Source of the DNA: Candidatus Bathyarchaeota archaeon
GTDB lineage: Archaea; Thermoproteota; Bathyarchaeia; Bathyarchaeales; Bathyarchaeaceae
DNA: 14,705 bases
Direction: 5' to 3'
Assembly (NCBI GenBank): GCA_020346825.1
Contig: CP070791.1
Span: forward strand, 110,154 to 124,858
Shown here piece by piece: positions 11,263-14,705 of this stretch. A program made the translations under genes and the position numbers. The notes beneath the pieces were generated by a model that was given only the letters and a program-made list of their open reading frames with translations, ran no database searches and was not told the DNA's origin. Each line of letters starts with the position of its first letter. Positions within the stretch are counted from its first letter, which is position 1.

Positions 11263-11997
11263 TCACGGGACTATTTTAGCTGTTACTCCATCGATTTTGA
11301 TACTTCTCTCGTTGCCACTCTTGACATGCCGAAAAGTAATCTCGTAGACTGGACTGTAAATTATAGCGTACTCGGAGATTTTGAAGAGTTCGTTTTCAAT
11401 GGAATCGAGGTCCGCAGGCCTCTTTACAATCCTGTTCTTAACCAGTTCTACCCCCTTTCGAGGAGAAAACTTGACCTTCTCCACCTTTTTTCTGGCTTCC
11501 TTCAATATTTTTTGGGGATGATCCTCAGAAGGGGCGGAAGGCACTTGGTCAGTTGGAACCTCACGACCTGTTTTGTCAATAACAACATAAGCCTTGTCTA
11601 TGTAAGACACACATTCTTTCGTCTCCAGCTTGATTACTTTGCGAGTCACTCCGGCGGAGTCAACCACAACTTCAGGCTCGAATGTTTCATCTAATATCTT
11701 GACTTCCTCGGTTTCATTGTCAACGTCAAGGGTGTAAACCTTCGTCTTGTAGTAGTCGACGCTGTACTTTGCATCAAGGAGAATGTAGGGTTCATAATGT
11801 TTATCAACTGAAACCACCTGTATCTCTTCTGGACGAGGCTTGGAAAAACCGAACTTGACAAACAATTTGCTTTTCATTTTCTCCGCAGTCAATTTCACTA
11901 TGGTAGGATCAACACGAGACTTGTAAACGATAACCTTTCGTTTGGCTATCTGTTCGGGTGCACGAGGAATCTCTGTCAATGGTAACACCAACAACAA
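11263..11997 (-). CDS. Protein of unknown function, 244 residues
   Basis: I do not recognise this family. The protein is soluble, charged, and has no signal peptide or membrane helix. It looks like two beta-rich modules joined by a charged helical linker. The first (about 18-135) includes KRKVIVYKSRVDPTIVKLTA and HYEPYILLDAKYSVDYYKTK. The linker (about 155-190) is ILKEARKKVEKVKFSPRKGV. The second (about 205-244) ends YSPVYEITFRHVKSGNERSI followed by KIDGVTAKIVP, a strand-turn-strand in the style of the closing hairpin of many archaeal proteins of unknown function. The start is uncertain: TTG 11997, GTG 11988 or TTG 11979 (the last has GGTG just upstream). It converges on the winged-helix gene, 23 nt apart. 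The long open frame with coding-like composition makes it a confident gene of unknown role. Confidence 0.75.
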   Translation of the reverse strand: MLLVLPLTEIPRAPEQIAKRKVIVYKSRVDPTIVKLTAEKMKSKLFVKFGFSKPRPEEIQVVSVDKHYEPYILLDAKYSVDYYKTKVYTLDVDNETEEVKILDETFEPEVVVDSAGVTRKVIKLETKECVSYIDKAYVVIDKTGREVPTDQVPSAPSEDHPQKILKEARKKVEKVKFSPRKGVELVKNRIVKRPADLDSIENELFKISEYAIIYSPVYEITFRHVKSGNERSIKIDGVTAKIVP

Positions 11998-12473
11998 TAA
12001 AGAAAACCTTCAATAATTAATCATTTATGAATTCTAGCTTCATATTCACTGTGTATCAGTCGCAACGGCTCAAGAGAAGCCGTGATCCAGCACATTCAAT
12101 GTTTAGATGCTTGAAAAAATGCATGGTTCCCCGTCGTCTCGATACAAAAACTGAAGCTAGGTTTCTAGGGGTTCTCTCGTCTTTTTCCTCTAGGATGGAA
12201 ACTCATCAAACAACGCCTTTACTATTTTCCAACGAACTTCATTGGAGTTCATCATGCGCGCGCGATGATTTAAACCCTGAATTTATGATAGAGGTTTTTT
12301 CTAGATGTCTTTTACATTTTCGCTGAGAATATTTCTTTCGAGGAATACTGCCTTTATGTCTAGAATCGGAAGTTTATGTCGGTTAGGAATTATACGGGGC
12401 ACAAACCAATTTGACGTATTACATAGCAGAGATTAGGTTAAACAGAAACAAGAACCTAGAAAGAGAAGAAAAA
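11998..12473. other. Gene-free stretch of about 475 nt
   Basis: No convincing gene is seen. It holds a hairpin ACGGCT-N7-AGCCGT (12065-12083), the GC-alternating element at 12251-12269, and near its right end a TATA-like AATTATA (about 12386-12392) that could serve the secreted-protein gene. A 99-codon plus-strand frame at 12027-12326 has no ribosome-binding site and an implausible composition. Confidence 0.55.
12251..12269. repeat. GC-alternating tract with flanking inverted repeat
   Basis: ATCAT and ATGAT flank GCGCGCGCG, giving a 5-bp inverted repeat around a 9-nt alternating core. It is another member of the window's GC-alternating set and lies in gene-free DNA. Confidence 0.65.
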
Positions 12474-14705
12474 ATGAGAAAACGGCTACGTCTCCGTTTG
12501 ATTACTCTGCTACTAATTTCTTTAGTGCTCTCAACATCAATTATGGTTATCTCAGTGACTGCCTCCCCAAAACAGCGCGTACAGAAACGTGGTAGAGAAT
12601 GCGAGGCGATAGTTGCCTCTTTGCGCGGCATCTCCTCAGAGATTGCAGGGTTGCCTGCAGAAGCCTTCAAGAAGCCGTACGCTTGCTATAGAAAAGTTTT
12701 AGGGCTGAAGGTTGGTGTTGCAATCTGGCAGGTTATGGTCGGAGCGTATAAGGGAACTATAAACAATCTTAGAAACGATATTCGAGGAAAAATTGAGGAA
12801 TGGATCGTTGATCCCTGGAAAACCGTTCTCATCGACAAAATTGACCATATCATCAAACTAATCGGAGGCCTCTGCGAAGACCAAGAACCTCCCACCATCG
12901 TAAGCGTGCTAAGAATTCCAGAAACTCCAGACTACGATGAAACCGCAACAATAATGGCTCAAGTCATCGATGAAAAAAGCGGGGTTGAATCAGTAGTTCT
13001 CAGTTGTCAACTCGACTCAGCCAGCTGGAGCAACATAACCATGAATCTGGATGACGGACTGTACGTAGCTGAGATTTCACCACAACCATATAACACAACT
13101 GTCAGCTACATGATCTATGCCAGTGACAAAGCTGATAACCTTGCAACCTCAGAAACCATTTCCTATATAGTAGGCGATTTCTATCCTCCGATTATCACCT
13201 ACATAGAGCACGTTCCAACGTCACCGAACTACAACGAAACCGTTGCAGTCTTCGCGAAAATAACCGAATCCCCAGAAGCCAGCGGAATCAAAAACGTCAC
13301 CTTACTTTACAAGACGAACAGTGACTGGCAACCAATAGGAATGACTTTTGAAACCAATTTGTACACAGGGTTCATTCCAGCATCTCCCCAAGGAACAGTA
13401 GTTCACTACAAAATACGTGCTCTTGACAACGCAGGGAATTGGGTTGATTCTGATGTTCATTCTTACTTGGTGGCTGACGCGTACCTACCGTTAGCCAGAA
13501 TAGACGAACCATCTCATGGGAATTACCTAGCCGGCATGGTCACGATAAAAGTCTACGTGTATGACGACAACTTCGACAGGGCAGAGCTGAAGATTGAAGA
13601 CACAATTGTGAAACAATGGACATCCACAGGACTACACATTTACGATTGGAATACATCTGCTCCCGAATATCCTGATGGCGTCTACATCATCCAAGTAACT
13701 GTTTACGATAGATCTGAAAACTTTGATGAAGAGACTGTTGCAGTAATTCTAGACAATACCTCTCCGATGATCGACGTTCCAACTTGGAAACCTGAAGAAC
13801 CTCTAGCATATGAGGAGGTGAGCATTAGTGTATGGATTAACGAGTGTGGATGTGCCAGCGGAATCAAGAATGTCACCTTATGGTACCGAATGGACGATGA
13901 ATGGGCCCCCATAGAAATGGTGATGCGAAATGGACTTTGGACAGCAACGATTCCTGGACAGGGCGCAGACGTCAACGTCAAGTTCTACATCGAAGCCTAC
14001 GATAACGTGGATAATGGCGCCAAAACCGTTACCTACAACTATACTGTGAAAGCTCATCCAAACCTTCCCCCAGTAGCCGAGTTCAGCGAATCAGCGGAAA
14101 CAGTTTACACAGGAGAAACTACCACATTCAACGCGAGCGAGAGCTACGACCCAGACGGAACCATTGTCGCATATTACTGGGATTTCGGTGATGACACAAA
14201 CGCTTCCGGAACAGTCGTAGAACATGCCTACGACGATGACGGAAGCTACACGGTAATTTTGACTCTTATTGATGATAACGGAGCAACAGCAACCGCCACA
14301 GCAACCAAGCATATCTTGAATAAACCGCCTGTAGCAGACTTCACCGAATCAGCAGGCACCGTATACACGGGCGAAGGAATCACATTCGACGCTTCAAGCA
14401 GCCATGACTCCGACGGCACCATTGCAAGCTACCTCTGGAGCTTTGGCGACGGAACAGACGCAACAGGGAAAATAGTGGATCACACCTATACAGAAGACGG
14501 CTTACATACAGTTGCTCTTACCGTAACTGACGACGACGGAGCATCTTCGTCAACATCGGCGATAAAAACTGTCTTGAACAGACCTCCAGCTGCATTATTT
14601 ACTGAGGACGCAACAATGGTGCTCACAGGCGAAGAAATTCGCTTCGATGCATCTGAGAGCGAAGATCCTGACGGCGCCATCATCAGTTATCTTTGGGACT
14701 TCGGC
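12474..14705 (+). CDS. Secreted protein with Ig-like and PKD repeats (3' end beyond window)
   Basis: The frame is open from ATG 12474 to the window edge (744 codons seen). A signal peptide is clear: basic MRKRLRLRL, then the hydrophobic ITLLLISLVLSTSIMVIS and TASP. Residues about 33-138 are a cysteine-containing helical region of unknown type. Four Ig/cadherin-like beta repeats follow, starting near 139, 237, 336 and 429; the second and fourth share the motif SGIKNVTL. PKD domains then begin at about 530 and 617 (PPVAEFSESAETVYTGE, then DPDGTIVAYYWDFGDD), and a third begins at about 703 and is cut by the edge. PKD and Ig-like repeats serve extracellular adhesion or as spacers in archaeal S-layer and secreted enzymes. 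Any catalytic or anchoring domain would lie beyond 14705. The ribosome-binding site is weak (AGAGAAG). Confidence 0.88.
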   Translation, partial: MRKRLRLRLITLLLISLVLSTSIMVISVTASPKQRVQKRGRECEAIVASLRGISSEIAGLPAEAFKKPYACYRKVLGLKVGVAIWQVMVGAYKGTINNLRNDIRGKIEEWIVDPWKTVLIDKIDHIIKLIGGLCEDQEPPTIVSVLRIPETPDYDETATIMAQVIDEKSGVESVVLSCQLDSASWSNITMNLDDGLYVAEISPQPYNTTVSYMIYASDKADNLATSETISYIVGDFYPPIITYIEHVPTSPNYNETVAVFAKITESPEASGIKNVTLLYKTNSDWQPIGMTFETNLYTGFIPASPQGTVVHYKIRALDNAGNWVDSDVHSYLVADAYLPLARIDEPSHGNYLAGMVTIKVYVYDDNFDRAELKIEDTIVKQWTSTGLHIYDWNTSAPEYPDGVYIIQVTVYDRSENFDEETVAVILDNTSPMIDVPTWKPEEPLAYEEVSISVWINECGCASGIKNVTLWYRMDDEWAPIEMVMRNGLWTATIPGQGADVNVKFYIEAYDNVDNGAKTVTYNYTVKAHPNLPPVAEFSESAETVYTGETTTFNASESYDPDGTIVAYYWDFGDDTNASGTVVEHAYDDDGSYTVILTLIDDNGATATATATKHILNKPPVADFTESAGTVYTGEGITFDASSSHDSDGTIASYLWSFGDGTDATGKIVDHTYTEDGLHTVALTVTDDDGASSSTSAIKTVLNRPPAALFTEDATMVLTGEEIRFDASESEDPDGAIISYLWDFG

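Noticed and set aside
11218..11694. 158-codon plus-strand open frame
   Set aside because: It lies antisense to the 244-residue minus-strand gene, whose composition is clearly more protein-like.
12027..12326. 99-codon plus-strand open frame
   Set aside because: No ribosome-binding site, low-complexity serine/arginine-rich composition, no family resemblance, and it spans a hairpin and a GC-alternating element.

Overview
The window looks like a chromosomal segment from an uncultivated archaeon, most likely of the Bathyarchaeia/TACK type. That placement is an inference from gene content: form III RuBisCO with the AMP-degradation enzymes, Roadblock/LC7 proteins, small archaeal winged-helix regulators, an Lrp-type regulator, a class III signal-peptide (pilin-like) surface protein and a PKD-repeat secreted protein. 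Promoters are archaeal in style (AT-rich TATA boxes about 27 nt before predicted starts). GTG and TTG starts are common. Nothing diagnostic of a lineage, such as rRNA, was seen.

Layout. 1-1184 (+): the 3' end of an unidentified gene, then two adjacent Roadblock/LC7 genes in an apparent operon. 1371-1924: a winged-helix gene (+) and a small helix-turn-helix gene (-) whose 3' ends overlap by 4 nt. 2170-3969 (-): a large pilin-like surface protein. 4224-4727 (+): a VIT1/CCC1-like membrane protein. 4888-5367 (-): an Lrp/AsnC-type regulator. 5485-5675 (-): a broken C-terminal remnant of a sensor histidine kinase ATPase domain. 5677-9492: the metabolic core, AMP phosphorylase (-), form III RuBisCO (+) and ribose-1,5-bisphosphate isomerase (-). 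9625-10067 (-): a YHS-domain mini-protein and a 46-residue zinc-ribbon protein. 10068-10903: a gene-poor stretch with inverted repeats and hairpin/T-run structures. 10904-11239 (+): a paralogue of the first winged-helix gene. 11263-11997 (-): an unrecognised 244-residue protein. 12474 to the window end (+): a secreted protein with Ig-like and PKD repeats that runs off the edge.

How the genes work together. The three core genes form the complete archaeal AMP pathway. DeoA turns AMP plus phosphate into adenine and ribose-1,5-bisphosphate, the E2B-like isomerase turns that into ribulose-1,5-bisphosphate, and RuBisCO fixes CO2 onto it to give two 3-phosphoglycerates that enter glycolysis or gluconeogenesis. 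deoA and rbcL are divergent and appear to share one palindromic TATA element. rbcL and the isomerase gene converge with only 8 nt between them.

The most unusual feature that the genes do not explain is a scattered set of six alternating GC tracts (GCGCGCGC type). Five lie in gene-free DNA and one at the very 5' end of the YHS gene. One is part of a roughly 49-nt, almost unbroken purine-pyrimidine alternating stretch, and two share an exact 17-mer. A decayed histidine kinase and a YHS protein lacking two family cysteines are further oddities. No CRISPR array, tRNA, rRNA or intact mobile element was found.
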